The translations under genes and the position numbers were made by a program. From contig JBAXOB010000006.1 in NCBI GenBank assembly GCA_037133475.1, forward strand, positions 62,001 through 126,000: DNA of 64,000 bases, given 5' to 3'. This document shows, one piece after another, positions 1 to 8,929 of the stretch; position 1 is the first letter of the stretch, and every line of letters starts with the position of its first letter. Source of the DNA: CAIVAT01 sp037133475 (GTDB lineage Bacteria; Bacteroidota; Bacteroidia; Bacteroidales; FEN-979). Below the pieces are notes generated by a model. The model worked only from the letters and a program-made list of their open reading frames with translations. It searched no databases and had not been told where the DNA came from.

Positions 1-657
1 GAGCAGGATAAAGCTTCTGTAAGCTGTGGCATTGATTACCCGGGAATGGTCAAGGGGAGAATAACTGTTTGATAAAGAATCACTTTCATGCCGGGTTTCA
101 TTAAGGTCGTGAAACGCGAAAGAGGCAATTGAAAGGGCATACTCCAGATGATGTTTGTTGTTTGTTAATTCAAAGAGCTCTAGGCAGGCTTCAAAACAAT
201 AGGGCGTGACGGTAATAAATGGTGTGCCGGCCCTCCAAAAACCGCTGCTCGATCTCCAGTTGAAAGGATATCCCCAGCACGGGCCATGAAAACCTTCAAT
301 TTTTAGCTCATCCAGGTGTTCACACAATGAAATCGCCTTATCGAGATATTCAATCTTGTTGGTATACCTGTAGAGATTGGAAAATCCAATAGAGAGATGG
401 GCCTCTACGATGGCAAACCTTTTTTTTTGGATAAACATCTTTCGGATTCCCGGGAAGAAAAGGTCTGCAAACAGGATGGGAAACACGAAGGGCAGTCCGA
501 GCAGCGCATTGAAATAATAGATTTTTCTTGCGAATCCTGCATAACCTGTTGTCATCAGGTCATATGGATCATACGTCGCAAAGCCATTCCTGTTCAACCA
601 GTCAATGAACCTGTTTAATGAAGACAGGACTATACGGGGATCTGATTTTAAATTCAT
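1..657 (-). CDS. Alpha/alpha-toroid-like protein of the polysaccharide locus, 3' end outside window
   Basis: An open reading frame starts at ATG 657 and runs without a stop to the window edge, giving the first 219 residues. It begins 19 nt after the stop of the upstream methyltransferase gene, so it is probably the next gene of the same leftward operon. The protein is rich in aromatic residues and has amphipathic helix pairs. The segments YDPYD (about 30-34), GFHGPCWGYPFNW and a run of Phe/Tyr-rich helices suggest an alpha/alpha-barrel carbohydrate-processing fold. Similar proteins are common in Bacteroidota polysaccharide loci, where they are sometimes labelled delta-aminolevulinic acid dehydratase; nothing here supports that enzyme. 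No catalytic residues can be assigned and the function is unknown. Confidence 0.7.
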   Translation of the reverse strand, partial: MNLKSDPRIVLSSLNRFIDWLNRNGFATYDPYDLMTTGYAGFARKIYYFNALLGLPFVFPILFADLFFPGIRKMFIQKKRFAIVEAHLSIGFSNLYRYTNKIEYLDKAISLCEHLDELKIEGFHGPCWGYPFNWRSSSGFWRAGTPFITVTPYCFEACLELFELTNNKHHLEYALSIASFAFHDLNETRHESDSLSNSYSPLDHSRVINATAYRSFILL

Positions 658-676
658 CAGGATGCCGGTAATTTTT

Positions 677-1561
677 TTAGCCTTTTTTCAGTATAAACCC
701 TACGGAGGTGAGCCGTTGGTAGCTTCCGTATTTTTCAAAACCTGAGCCGTATCCCAGGGTGAAGTAAAAATCGGGTGGAATGAAAAAGGTATCAGGATCC
801 GATAAAATGGTTTCAATGGTTGGAACTGGTTTGTCATCGGCCATTTTCATTCCAAGGGAAATGAGGTATTCAACATCTTTCAGATACGACCAGCCCTCTT
901 TTCCCCAGCCATCCTGGTTGGCAAAATTAACTTCAGGGTCAAGGATCGTGTCATAGGTACAAATAAGCACTCCTCCCGGTTTCAGAACCCTGGCCATTTC
1001 CGAAAGGCATTTGAGGTGGAACGCGGGATCATGCCTGTAAGCGATAACGACATGTTCCATCACCGAGATGCAGGTGGCAGCATCGAATTGGTTATCTGGC
1101 GAGGGTATGGCTTCCATCCCTCCATTCAGGAAATTTACTTTATCCTTGTTCTTTTGGATATATTGATCGGGAAGACCATAACCCTCCCGTTTGAACTTTG
1201 CTCCAACAAAATAGTCGAGCCCGTTGGCTTTGTAACCCAGGCCATTCAGCACCAGGGGGAATCCGTTTACGCCGCATCCGCAGTCAAGGACAGTGGCTCC
1301 CGGGTTCAGGTGGCGCTTCAGCCCCGTGATCACCCATGGATATTCCCAGCCCCGCGTCCCCATCCTGAACACCTCCGTCGGGATTCCAGTTACACTTTTC
1401 CTGTGTGCATGTTTCAGCGGCCCTTTGTCAAGGATCACCCTCAGGATGTCTTTCAGTTTATCCCTGAAACTTGTTTTTCCCGATTTACTGAATTGGTCCA
1501 GTGGCCAGATCCGGTCGGACTGGAATGCGAGCATTTGTGAAATTTTTGCGTATTCAACCAT
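677..1561 (-). CDS. SAM-dependent methyltransferase (class I)
   Basis: A 294-residue class I methyltransferase, probably acting on a sugar or polysaccharide intermediate in the cytoplasm. The SAM-binding motif I is seen as VLDCGCGVNG (about residues 92-101), followed by a GLDYF acidic strand end and a late VMEHVV/LKPGG segment typical of the methyltransferase 11 family. The reading frame extends to 1633, but the start at ATG 1561 is preferred because it overlaps the upstream glycosyltransferase stop by 8 nt, the usual coupling in this operon. The substrate cannot be read from the sequence; O-methylation of a sugar hydroxyl or carboxyl is inferred from context only. Confidence 0.8.
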   Translation of the reverse strand: MVEYAKISQMLAFQSDRIWPLDQFSKSGKTSFRDKLKDILRVILDKGPLKHAHRKSVTGIPTEVFRMGTRGWEYPWVITGLKRHLNPGATVLDCGCGVNGFPLVLNGLGYKANGLDYFVGAKFKREGYGLPDQYIQKNKDKVNFLNGGMEAIPSPDNQFDAATCISVMEHVVIAYRHDPAFHLKCLSEMARVLKPGGVLICTYDTILDPEVNFANQDGWGKEGWSYLKDVEYLISLGMKMADDKPVPTIETILSDPDTFFIPPDFYFTLGYGSGFEKYGSYQRLTSVGFILKKG

Positions 1562-2735
1562 TTTTTGTGGAAATTGATGTGTAAAACTTCTCGAGATCAG
1601 TTGCCTTCTTCTGCCAGGAGTGCTGATTGGCAAACTCCCTGATGTTATTGAATTTTAAACTGCCTGGTTTGTTGTTGTAAATTTCAGATATACAGGATGA
1701 TATCGACTCCTCTGTCCAGTCGGCCAGGTAGAAGACACCAGGATTATGCTGGGCTATTTCCCCGATGTCGCCAACAACATTTGTCAGCACCGGGCGCCCG
1801 GCAGCAAAATAATCCCCGGCTTTGTTGGGCCACCTGGCCACATTCGTGCTGATATTTTTCTGCAACAGCAAGAATACATCGGCACAGCTTAAAATTTCAG
1901 GGTATTCCGCATAATCGACCCATCCGAACTCTATAAAGTTATCACCCAGGGAGAACCTCTCTTTTGTCGGCTGTGACAATTTTCTCCCGGTGGTAAATAT
2001 GTTGATGTTCAAGGAAAAATCCTTTTTAGCAATTGCCCTGAAAAAGGGTTCAAGGTCAAGTACCTCCCCTTCGTTCATCCCGACAAACCCGAAGGTCAGG
2101 GCAGCCTTTTCCAGGCCATAGCGGGGTTTCATGGAGGTGTCGGGATAAAAACGGATAGAACGGGTATCGGCGCCGCCGTGCAAAATCAGGATGTGGCTTT
2201 CTTTGATCCCGATCGATAGGGCGCGTTGTTTTGTAAATTCAGACAATGCGATAACACCATCGGCTTTTTTCTTGTTGCTGATCTCAGCCCTGGTATCAAA
2301 ATTTCCCAGTGTCATCCTGTACCAGAGCGGCATTTCATCATAGATCCCTCCCTTTCCGAAGAAATCCCACCATTCGGAGAAATAGCGCGATTTATACAGG
2401 AATTTGTGCAAACGGCAGGGAAAACCTGAAGCCGGCCTGTGCCCTGAATCTGAATGGACAATTTCAAAGTGCCTGCCGAGTACAAACCAGCATTTTAAAA
2501 GCGTGGCAAGGATCCCCAGGCCTCCTTTCCGGAAGGAAGCCGGCAAGATATCAGGAAATGCAATGATACTGACATTCTCCCTAACTTCCTTGTCGTAAGG
2601 GAACCTGCCGAATCCCCGCTGGGAGGTCAGGAAAGTGACCGCATGGCCCAGTGCCGCCAGTTCACGCGCAAGCATGTAACTTCGTCCAAAGCCATCCGCA
2701 TCCTTGATGCCGTAGTGAGAAAATAAGATATTCAA
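1554..2735 (-). CDS. Glycosyltransferase family 4
   Basis: A 393-residue GT-B fold retaining glycosyltransferase. The N-terminal strand NILFSHYG and the helix with GRSYMLARELAALGH form the acceptor-side Rossmann domain. The C-terminal donor domain has LTFGFVGMNEGE and the nucleotide-sugar binding segment AGDYFAAGRPVLTN. The start codon is TTG at 2735; no ATG lies close enough to keep the first beta strand, and the preceding gene's stop is one base upstream, so TTG is accepted. It presumably adds one sugar to the undecaprenyl-linked repeat unit at the inner membrane. Donor and linkage are unknown. Confidence 0.85.
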   Translation of the reverse strand: MNILFSHYGIKDADGFGRSYMLARELAALGHAVTFLTSQRGFGRFPYDKEVRENVSIIAFPDILPASFRKGGLGILATLLKCWFVLGRHFEIVHSDSGHRPASGFPCRLHKFLYKSRYFSEWWDFFGKGGIYDEMPLWYRMTLGNFDTRAEISNKKKADGVIALSEFTKQRALSIGIKESHILILHGGADTRSIRFYPDTSMKPRYGLEKAALTFGFVGMNEGEVLDLEPFFRAIAKKDFSLNINIFTTGRKLSQPTKERFSLGDNFIEFGWVDYAEYPEILSCADVFLLLQKNISTNVARWPNKAGDYFAAGRPVLTNVVGDIGEIAQHNPGVFYLADWTEESISSCISEIYNNKPGSLKFNNIREFANQHSWQKKATDLEKFYTSISTKNG

Positions 2736-2736
2736 T

Positions 2737-3624
2737 TTACCTTTTTGTAAGAAAACCAGTTACATATCTCCGGAAAAAGCCAAAAACCGACCGGAACAAT
2801 CCATATAAAAAATAGATTTGCCATGATTTGCCAAAGACAAGCCTGCAAAAATTAAGGTTTGATGCCAGGTGGTTTGCCGATTTCAGGTCGCTGAAACTCC
2901 TGATAAATGATTTCAGCCCCGGGTTTGACGTTCTGGTGCCGCTCCCTGAAAGCTCCTGGTGTGAATAGATCGCCGAATCATAGGATAAAAAGACCTCAAC
3001 CCCGGCCCTCCTGCATCGCAGGACAAACTCGGTATCGCCATGATAATGTGGGAGTTCGTCTTCGTTGTATAATCCGACCCTGTTAAAAACCGCTGCAGGG
3101 ATCAGCACTCCTTTTCCTGAAAGTGTGTCGACAGGTACAAGGCCTGTCCGCTTCCCAATGGTTTCACCCCACTTGCTGACAGGATAATGATATTGTTTGA
3201 AAAACAGGCTGTGATCGTTTCTTTTGAAGGCAGACGGTTCAATTTTATTATGGTCCGTAAAGAAAAGATTCACCGCTCCGATGATGGCTCCGGGTTTTAT
3301 GGCGGCGACCTTCAGCAATTGTTCCAAAGCCCCGGGCGCCAGTTCGGTATCATTGTTCAGGGTGAAGATAAAATCGCCTTTTCCTGCTGAGCGCAATGCC
3401 TCCCTGACGCACAGGTTGGTGGCACCTGTCCACCACAATGAATCGGTAGCTTCAAGTATTACAACATCAGGAAATTTGCTTCGGATAGTTCCAATAGTTC
3501 CATCAGTCGATCCAGAGTCGGCTAGGATGATTCTGATATCCCTGTTTCCATTGGCAAGAATACTCTCTATGCACCTGATGGTATATGCGAGCCTGTTATA
3601 TACCGGGATACAAAAATAAATCAT
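2737..3624 (-). CDS. Glycosyltransferase family 2 (rhamnosyltransferase-like)
   Basis: A 295-residue inverting GT-A glycosyltransferase. The N-terminal IPVYNRL, the nucleotide-binding ADSGSTDGT (about 35-43) and the metal-binding region TLNNDTELAPGAL (about 96-108) are the hallmarks of the GT2 family, subgroup of WbbL-like rhamnosyltransferases. It ends with a basic C-terminal helix that may lie on the inner membrane. It is followed without spacing by a GT4 gene and is likely co-transcribed with it. The donor may be any 6-deoxyhexose or other nucleotide sugar; the sequence does not decide this. Confidence 0.88.
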   Translation of the reverse strand: MIYFCIPVYNRLAYTIRCIESILANGNRDIRIILADSGSTDGTIGTIRSKFPDVVILEATDSLWWTGATNLCVREALRSAGKGDFIFTLNNDTELAPGALEQLLKVAAIKPGAIIGAVNLFFTDHNKIEPSAFKRNDHSLFFKQYHYPVSKWGETIGKRTGLVPVDTLSGKGVLIPAAVFNRVGLYNEDELPHYHGDTEFVLRCRRAGVEVFLSYDSAIYSHQELSGSGTRTSNPGLKSFIRSFSDLKSANHLASNLNFCRLVFGKSWQIYFLYGLFRSVFGFFRRYVTGFLTKR

Positions 3625-3973
3625 CGGATTTCCTTATTACTTTGATGTATATACAATGAATGTCAAATAACAGCAAGTTTGAATAGTTATACTCGGATGA
3701 GCGTTAAGGAATTGAAATTATCTGCAATTGAATTTTTCTTACTACCCCAACGAATCATGGTTTACAGCGTGATGGATTTTGTATATTGAAGAAATAACCG
3801 GCTAACCCGGATTGTTATCGTGAAGTAAATTCATCTTTCTAAATCGGGTTGTATACAAATAGGGCGTTTTGAAAAGCAAGCAAATTTCCCGATAATTAAT
3901 TTTCTGAAAATCGAGAAGACATGGTAACATTGAAGTGCAATTTCCATTAAAGGTGGACAGCAAAATTGAAAAG
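3625..3973. other. AT-rich intergenic stretch without a gene
   Basis: About 350 bases between two leftward glycosyltransferase genes. I see no credible reading frame, no RNA gene and no promoter of the TAnnTTTG type on the minus strand. It is the longest break inside the 1-20.5 kb part of the polysaccharide operon and may mark a recombination junction between modules. Confidence 0.5.
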
Positions 3974-5158
3974 TCATCCAATGATCTCCGTATACGCCTT
4001 TATAACGGAACTGGCAACATTTAGAGGCAAATATTTTGATTCTGCCATTATTCGTGCTGAGGCACCTAAACTCGTCCGTAGGTTAATATCACCTAAAAGT
4101 AGGATTATTTTTGCAGCAAGTTCTTTATAGTCAGTATAATCAAATAACAATCCATTTACATTGTCTGTAATCATTGAGGGTATCCCTCCCACGTTTGATC
4201 CGATAACGGGCATGCCGACAACCATCGCCTCAGCAATGGAATTAGGACTGTTTTCACAGTATGATGGTAAAATAAATACTTGTGAATCAATCTGATATTT
4301 CAGTATTTCATTGGGGGTTTTCGAACCTTCAAAGCAAATGTGTTTGTCGATATTGTTGACCAGGCAAAATTGTTTCAGACCATTGATGTATTTTGGATTT
4401 CCGTCACCCACAATATGCAAAAACACTTCCGGAAACAAAGATTTTACAACAATCATACTTTGCAGTAGCGTAAAAATTCCTTTTCGTTCAATAATCGATC
4501 CCACAAAAAGAAGTGTTTGTTTCTTTTCAGCTTTCCATTGTGAGGTGAAGAAACACGGATTGATTGCTTCATGTAAGGTGAAAATTACAGCATTTTTATT
4601 CAATGACCGGATGTGGTTTTTGTCGAATTCAGTTCTACAAGCAAAAAACCGGTTTTTAAGGATGGTTTTTCGTTCTATTTTTGTTTGAAGAAAAAAGCGA
4701 AAAGATGGATCAGTTTTATAAATTGATGCCACAACACCCTGGATGGAAATTAAAAGGGGAAATTTACTTTTAATACCAACCAATCCATAAAGATACTCTG
4801 TACCATGGGCGTGAATGATATCCGGCCTGATTATATTAATATAACGAATAAATTTTGAAATCACTGTCGAATATTGCGAAAGAATATCCAAAGGCATTTT
4901 ATCGGGAAATCCTCTGGTCGAAAAGGGGAAGGAGTATTTTAATATGTGAAAATGAATGTTATCAGCGGTAAATTCAAAATCCGCCTTGATATAGGGTGAT
5001 ACTGTAACGATATGAAGTTCTACTGATTCATCTTTTGAGAGAATTGAGGCTAAATTGACGATCCATGTTGAAGGGTGAAATGGAAAATCTTTCCGGGTAA
5101 ATGGAATAATATTTTTATAGGCAGAGAAATTATAATTGGATAGCCAAATAATTTTCAT
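3974..5158 (-). CDS. Glycosyltransferase family 4
   Basis: A 394-residue GT-B glycosyltransferase. Visible motifs are DIIHAHGTEYLYGL in the N-terminal domain, LLFVGSIIERKGIF at the start of the donor domain and, near the C-terminus, NSPNSIAEAMVVGMPVIGSNVGG, which contains the conserved EX7E-type nucleotide-sugar site. Base composition is distinctly AT-rich, as in the adjoining polymerase gene, consistent with an exchanged polysaccharide module. It follows the polymerase gene by 37 nt and is probably translated from the same transcript. Confidence 0.9.
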   Translation of the reverse strand: MKIIWLSNYNFSAYKNIIPFTRKDFPFHPSTWIVNLASILSKDESVELHIVTVSPYIKADFEFTADNIHFHILKYSFPFSTRGFPDKMPLDILSQYSTVISKFIRYINIIRPDIIHAHGTEYLYGLVGIKSKFPLLISIQGVVASIYKTDPSFRFFLQTKIERKTILKNRFFACRTEFDKNHIRSLNKNAVIFTLHEAINPCFFTSQWKAEKKQTLLFVGSIIERKGIFTLLQSMIVVKSLFPEVFLHIVGDGNPKYINGLKQFCLVNNIDKHICFEGSKTPNEILKYQIDSQVFILPSYCENSPNSIAEAMVVGMPVIGSNVGGIPSMITDNVNGLLFDYTDYKELAAKIILLLGDINLRTSLGASARIMAESKYLPLNVASSVIKAYTEIIG

Positions 5159-5195
5159 AAAAAAATTTTTTTGGAATTGTGAACTGGTTGTTTTA

Positions 5196-6674
5196 TTATT
5201 CAGGATTAGTAACCAGGAAGTGTTTTTTCGAGAATATGACTGAATAGGAAATTCCTAACCAGATCCAAATCAGCATTTGGTAACTAGCCCCCCTTAAATA
5301 ATTGATTTTAAATTCATTTAAGAAGAAAAATAACCAAAGGGCAAAGAGCGAATTTGCTATCGCACGGAAGGAATTGTTATAGGCGCTGTTTTGAAAAACA
5401 TTCCATAACCCGACCATCATGAAAAGAAAAATCAAAAAGAAAGCTCCTGAACCAAACCACCCGTAAATCATCGGAATACATAAATATAAACTGTGAAAGT
5501 CAAACATAGGCAAATCATCAACAGTGGTAAAATCAGTTGTACCCCACCATGCAGCAAGATTACTTTTTAGGATGCCGCTGCCATAGCCCAAATACCACGA
5601 GTGCGAATTAATCCTGTAATATCCCTCTTCATAAGGCTTATCCCGGTTAATTGTCTCACCGGAAAAAATATTCGATAAGGTGAAATGTGTGCCTCCCAAC
5701 CCTGACATCCTGTCAAAAATTGTTTCTTCTATTTTTAGTTGGTTGAAAATCACAAATGTAAGTATGCTTAGAGCTACAATTAGAAAAAGAGTTTTAAAGG
5801 AAAGATGAAAAAGTGCATTGCGTTTCAGTGAAAACAAAAATGCTATCGGGATTATAAATAAAGAGAGGATTAAACTTGACCGTGTTCCTGAAATTAAAAT
5901 ATTCAGGAAAGCAAAGACCAGGTTAAATGAAAGTAGTTTTTTGGATACATCCAATTCGTCATTGCGGTTTGCAATCAGCAGTAAAAATGAAAACACGAAT
6001 ATTAATAGAGAATACTCTGCATATAATTCAAAATCACCATATAAGCTAAATGGGCGTAGCACTTTGAAATAATAGGAATCAGCCCCGAAAATCGGTGATG
6101 TCCATTGCAAAACACCGAAAACCTGGTTTAAACTGACAAAAAATGCATAGACGTTAATAACGGCAACTATTTTGATGAACGAGCTGAAAAAACTAAAGGT
6201 GAATTTGGTTCGAGCTAAAAGGATCAGAACAATTAAATATGAAACAAATTGAAATGCATTCTGAATTTTAACAGAAGGACTCAGTGGATTTTCAAAAATC
6301 CAACCTAAAATGTTGGATACAGTTAAAATGAAAATCAGGGACATGAGAACAATGATTGATTGATTTTTTTTAACATCATTTCCATAATTTCCATTAAAAT
6401 AAAATAACAATAAGAAAGGCAATGCTACCAGGTTCCAGCCTCCTCCCTGATTTTCCAATAGCCGGAAATTGCTTAGAAGAAAAAGCAGCAGTAAAAATGG
6501 TTTGAATTGGTTGTGATTCCGGCGGGTGTATTCAAAGATGATAAACACCAGGATGCCGAACCCGATAAAATTAATTACGATGTTGGGAAAAAAGGCCTGT
6601 ATGAGCATATTACAGGTTAGTAAGCACAAAACAACAAAAATCCTAAACTGATAGGGCAAGGTATATTTTTGCAT
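5196..6674 (-). CDS. wzy: O-antigen polymerase-like membrane protein (Wzy)
   Basis: A 492-residue integral membrane protein with about a dozen hydrophobic helices and a larger periplasmic loop near residues 325-400. This topology is that of Wzy/O-antigen ligase family proteins. Sequence conservation in this family is low, so the call rests on size, topology and its place between glycosyltransferases in a locus that also has Wzx. It would join repeat units on the periplasmic side of the inner membrane. An O-antigen ligase (WaaL type) cannot be excluded. The gene is AT-rich. Confidence 0.75.
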   Translation of the reverse strand: MQKYTLPYQFRIFVVLCLLTCNMLIQAFFPNIVINFIGFGILVFIIFEYTRRNHNQFKPFLLLLFLLSNFRLLENQGGGWNLVALPFLLLFYFNGNYGNDVKKNQSIIVLMSLIFILTVSNILGWIFENPLSPSVKIQNAFQFVSYLIVLILLARTKFTFSFFSSFIKIVAVINVYAFFVSLNQVFGVLQWTSPIFGADSYYFKVLRPFSLYGDFELYAEYSLLIFVFSFLLLIANRNDELDVSKKLLSFNLVFAFLNILISGTRSSLILSLFIIPIAFLFSLKRNALFHLSFKTLFLIVALSILTFVIFNQLKIEETIFDRMSGLGGTHFTLSNIFSGETINRDKPYEEGYYRINSHSWYLGYGSGILKSNLAAWWGTTDFTTVDDLPMFDFHSLYLCIPMIYGWFGSGAFFLIFLFMMVGLWNVFQNSAYNNSFRAIANSLFALWLFFFLNEFKINYLRGASYQMLIWIWLGISYSVIFSKKHFLVTNPE

Positions 6675-6829
6675 AAATGAAAAACAGGTAAATAATGTAA
6701 CTTTTGATTCTAAATCTGAATGTTGTGGTATACTTAAGGGTTGATAAGTATCAAAATGGCTTATCCATTTAAAGCTAATTTGTCTGAGAGGGTAGCAGGG
6801 TTTTTAGATTGGAGGAGGACTTATAAAAG

Positions 6830-7720
6830 CTACTTTTTACATATAATAAAAATGTTATTGGCGAATCTTCCTGATCTAATACAAATATAATTAAACATTT
6901 TTATTAGGGATGCAACCGGTAGTAATACAATCTTTTTGAGAAAGGATTTCTTTTTTACATATGCGTAATCTCCGCTATGAAGGAGTGGAATCGGAGAGTA
7001 TGCATAAAAGACTGGCGATTCCACGATTTTAAATCCGACCTTGTCAATGGAACTCAGAAGCTGTTTCTGGTGAAATCCATGATAATGGCCTCCCAATGGA
7101 CTAAAACACCATCTCCGGATAAATTTCTCTTGTATTGCAGGAGAATAATAACCGCGCAAATAAGAAAAAAGTTGTTTCAGGATAAAGATAAGGTGATGAC
7201 TTTGAATCTTACTTTGTGCAATGTATGTATAAATAGAATGGCTATAGAGGGTGGTGGTTAAAATAAGGTGACCGTTTGGTTTTAACACTCTGAAAAGTTC
7301 TGAAAGAATCAGTCCCGTATTTTCTATATGTTCAAGTACTTCTGTTGAAAAAATCATATCAAAAGATTCATCCCTGAAAGGGATTGTAGTCCCGTTACTC
7401 AACTTAAGTTCCTTATAGTTGTTGGTTTTTGCGGAATTCAAAATTGCATTTTCAGATACATCCACGCCATATAGGTTATGACATAGTTTTCCAAGTGTGC
7501 CGCTGTATAATCCATTCCCACAACCAAAATCAAGGATGTCGTTGACAGGCGATTGTAATTTGCCAGCATATAATTTTTCAATTAATTCCTGTATGATCGG
7601 ATGAGATATCCTTGACCATTCATTTTCAAGACAGTTGAAATAGTCGGTTGAATAGTTAAATGTTTGATTACTATTTGCTACATTTTGCATTGTTCGATCT
7701 TTAAATTTAATTTTATTCAT
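6830..7720 (-). CDS. SAM-dependent methyltransferase (class I)
   Basis: A 296-residue methyltransferase of the type 11 family. Motif I is ILDFGCGNGLYSG (about 62-74), followed by GVDVSENAI, MIFSTEVLEHIENT and RVLKPNGHLILTT, all in the usual order. The start ATG at 7720 overlaps the upstream glycosyltransferase stop (TGATG), a sign of translational coupling. A hydrophobic helix near the C-terminus (about 262-277) might attach it to the membrane. It probably methylates a sugar of the repeat unit; the target is not identifiable. Confidence 0.85.
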   Translation of the reverse strand: MNKIKFKDRTMQNVANSNQTFNYSTDYFNCLENEWSRISHPIIQELIEKLYAGKLQSPVNDILDFGCGNGLYSGTLGKLCHNLYGVDVSENAILNSAKTNNYKELKLSNGTTIPFRDESFDMIFSTEVLEHIENTGLILSELFRVLKPNGHLILTTTLYSHSIYTYIAQSKIQSHHLIFILKQLFSYLRGYYSPAIQEKFIRRWCFSPLGGHYHGFHQKQLLSSIDKVGFKIVESPVFYAYSPIPLLHSGDYAYVKKKSFLKKIVLLPVASLIKMFNYICIRSGRFANNIFIICKK

Positions 7721-8886
7721 CAGGAAACAGCAATGAATTGTTTTGCAATACTCTGCCAGTCATACTGATCTCTGATATAGGATTCACTGTTGAGTCCCAT
7801 GGTTATAAGTTTTTCTTTGTCTGAGATCATGAGTTCAATTGCTTTTTTTAACTCAATGACATTCCCTTCTTCAAAAGAAATGCCGTTCCCGTTTTTTATC
7901 CGGTCTTCAACAATGGTTGGGATGATCAGTGGGAGCCGGCATGCAGCTGCTTCAAGCATAGCCATTGACGCCTGTTTGGGCCAAATGGCAATGTCTGCCA
8001 TGTTATAGTAGTTTACCAATTCCTTATTAGGAACAATATCAATGACCCTGATATGTGGTTCATATCCTGCAATTGCATCGGAAAATTCAGCCTTGTAGGT
8101 TTCGCTAAAACTTCCGATAAATAACAGTTTTATTTTTTTTTCTATCATGAATTCTTTGCAGGCATGAAAAATCAATATAGGATCTTTTGATTTTATCAGC
8201 TTTCCAGTATAAATAATTACGGTTTCATCTTCTGCATAATTATATTCTTTACGGTATTTATTCCTGGTTTCCTGGTTAAAACGGAAAAGGTTAATGTCAA
8301 CACCCAATGGGATTATATCAATATGGGATGCTGGAATATAATTCCTTATGGTAAGATAACCTTTAACATCTTCAGAATAAGCAACAAATTTGGTAACACT
8401 TTTTTTCCAATAAAGATGATAATGTAAATAATAATACAGAAAGTTATATAACTTGCTCAGGGTTTTAATGTGGTCCTCAGCACAGAAATGCATGTGGTTA
8501 TCACAGATCAACCTGAATTTCAACTTACGTTGACAGCTTACAACGTTATTAATCAGGTAGTTCGATGTTACGCCATGATGGATCACCAAATCCGGGTTGA
8601 TTTTCTCAATAAGTCGTTCAATATTTTTCAACTTGACCCTCGCGCCCTTTTCCAGTAAGGTTTCCAACCTGTGAATGGTAAAACCCTCCAGGCGAGATTC
8701 ACCTGGTGTAAGTATTCGGTCTCCTAAAACAGGTTTAGCAGTATTGTCATAATCTTCAATAGGGTAGTACCGGTCTGATGTAATAACATGTACTTCGTGA
8801 CCAAGTTTAACATGTTCTTTTGCCAGGAAGTATTCCTGATACCCAAGCTGTGGTTGAAAATAATTAATGGTATGTATAATTTTCAT
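7720..8886 (-). CDS. Glycosyltransferase family 4
   Basis: A 388-residue GT-B glycosyltransferase. It begins with the typical MKIIHTINYFQPQLGYQE strand-helix. The donor domain opens with VIIYTGKLIKSKDP and carries MLEAAACRLPLIIPT near the C-terminus, the position of the EX7E motif, here in a shortened form. It lies directly upstream of, and overlaps by one base, the methyltransferase gene. It probably contributes one linkage of the polysaccharide repeat unit. Confidence 0.9.
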   Translation of the reverse strand: MKIIHTINYFQPQLGYQEYFLAKEHVKLGHEVHVITSDRYYPIEDYDNTAKPVLGDRILTPGESRLEGFTIHRLETLLEKGARVKLKNIERLIEKINPDLVIHHGVTSNYLINNVVSCQRKLKFRLICDNHMHFCAEDHIKTLSKLYNFLYYYLHYHLYWKKSVTKFVAYSEDVKGYLTIRNYIPASHIDIIPLGVDINLFRFNQETRNKYRKEYNYAEDETVIIYTGKLIKSKDPILIFHACKEFMIEKKIKLLFIGSFSETYKAEFSDAIAGYEPHIRVIDIVPNKELVNYYNMADIAIWPKQASMAMLEAAACRLPLIIPTIVEDRIKNGNGISFEEGNVIELKKAIELMISDKEKLITMGLNSESYIRDQYDWQSIAKQFIAVS

Positions 8887-8929
8887 TTTTAAATTAATTG
8901 ATTAATTGTGAATCCACGCTGCTATATTA

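Noticed and set aside
1016..1540. Long rightward frames opposite the methyltransferase gene
   Set aside because: Shadow of the real gene on the other strand; product lacks domains.
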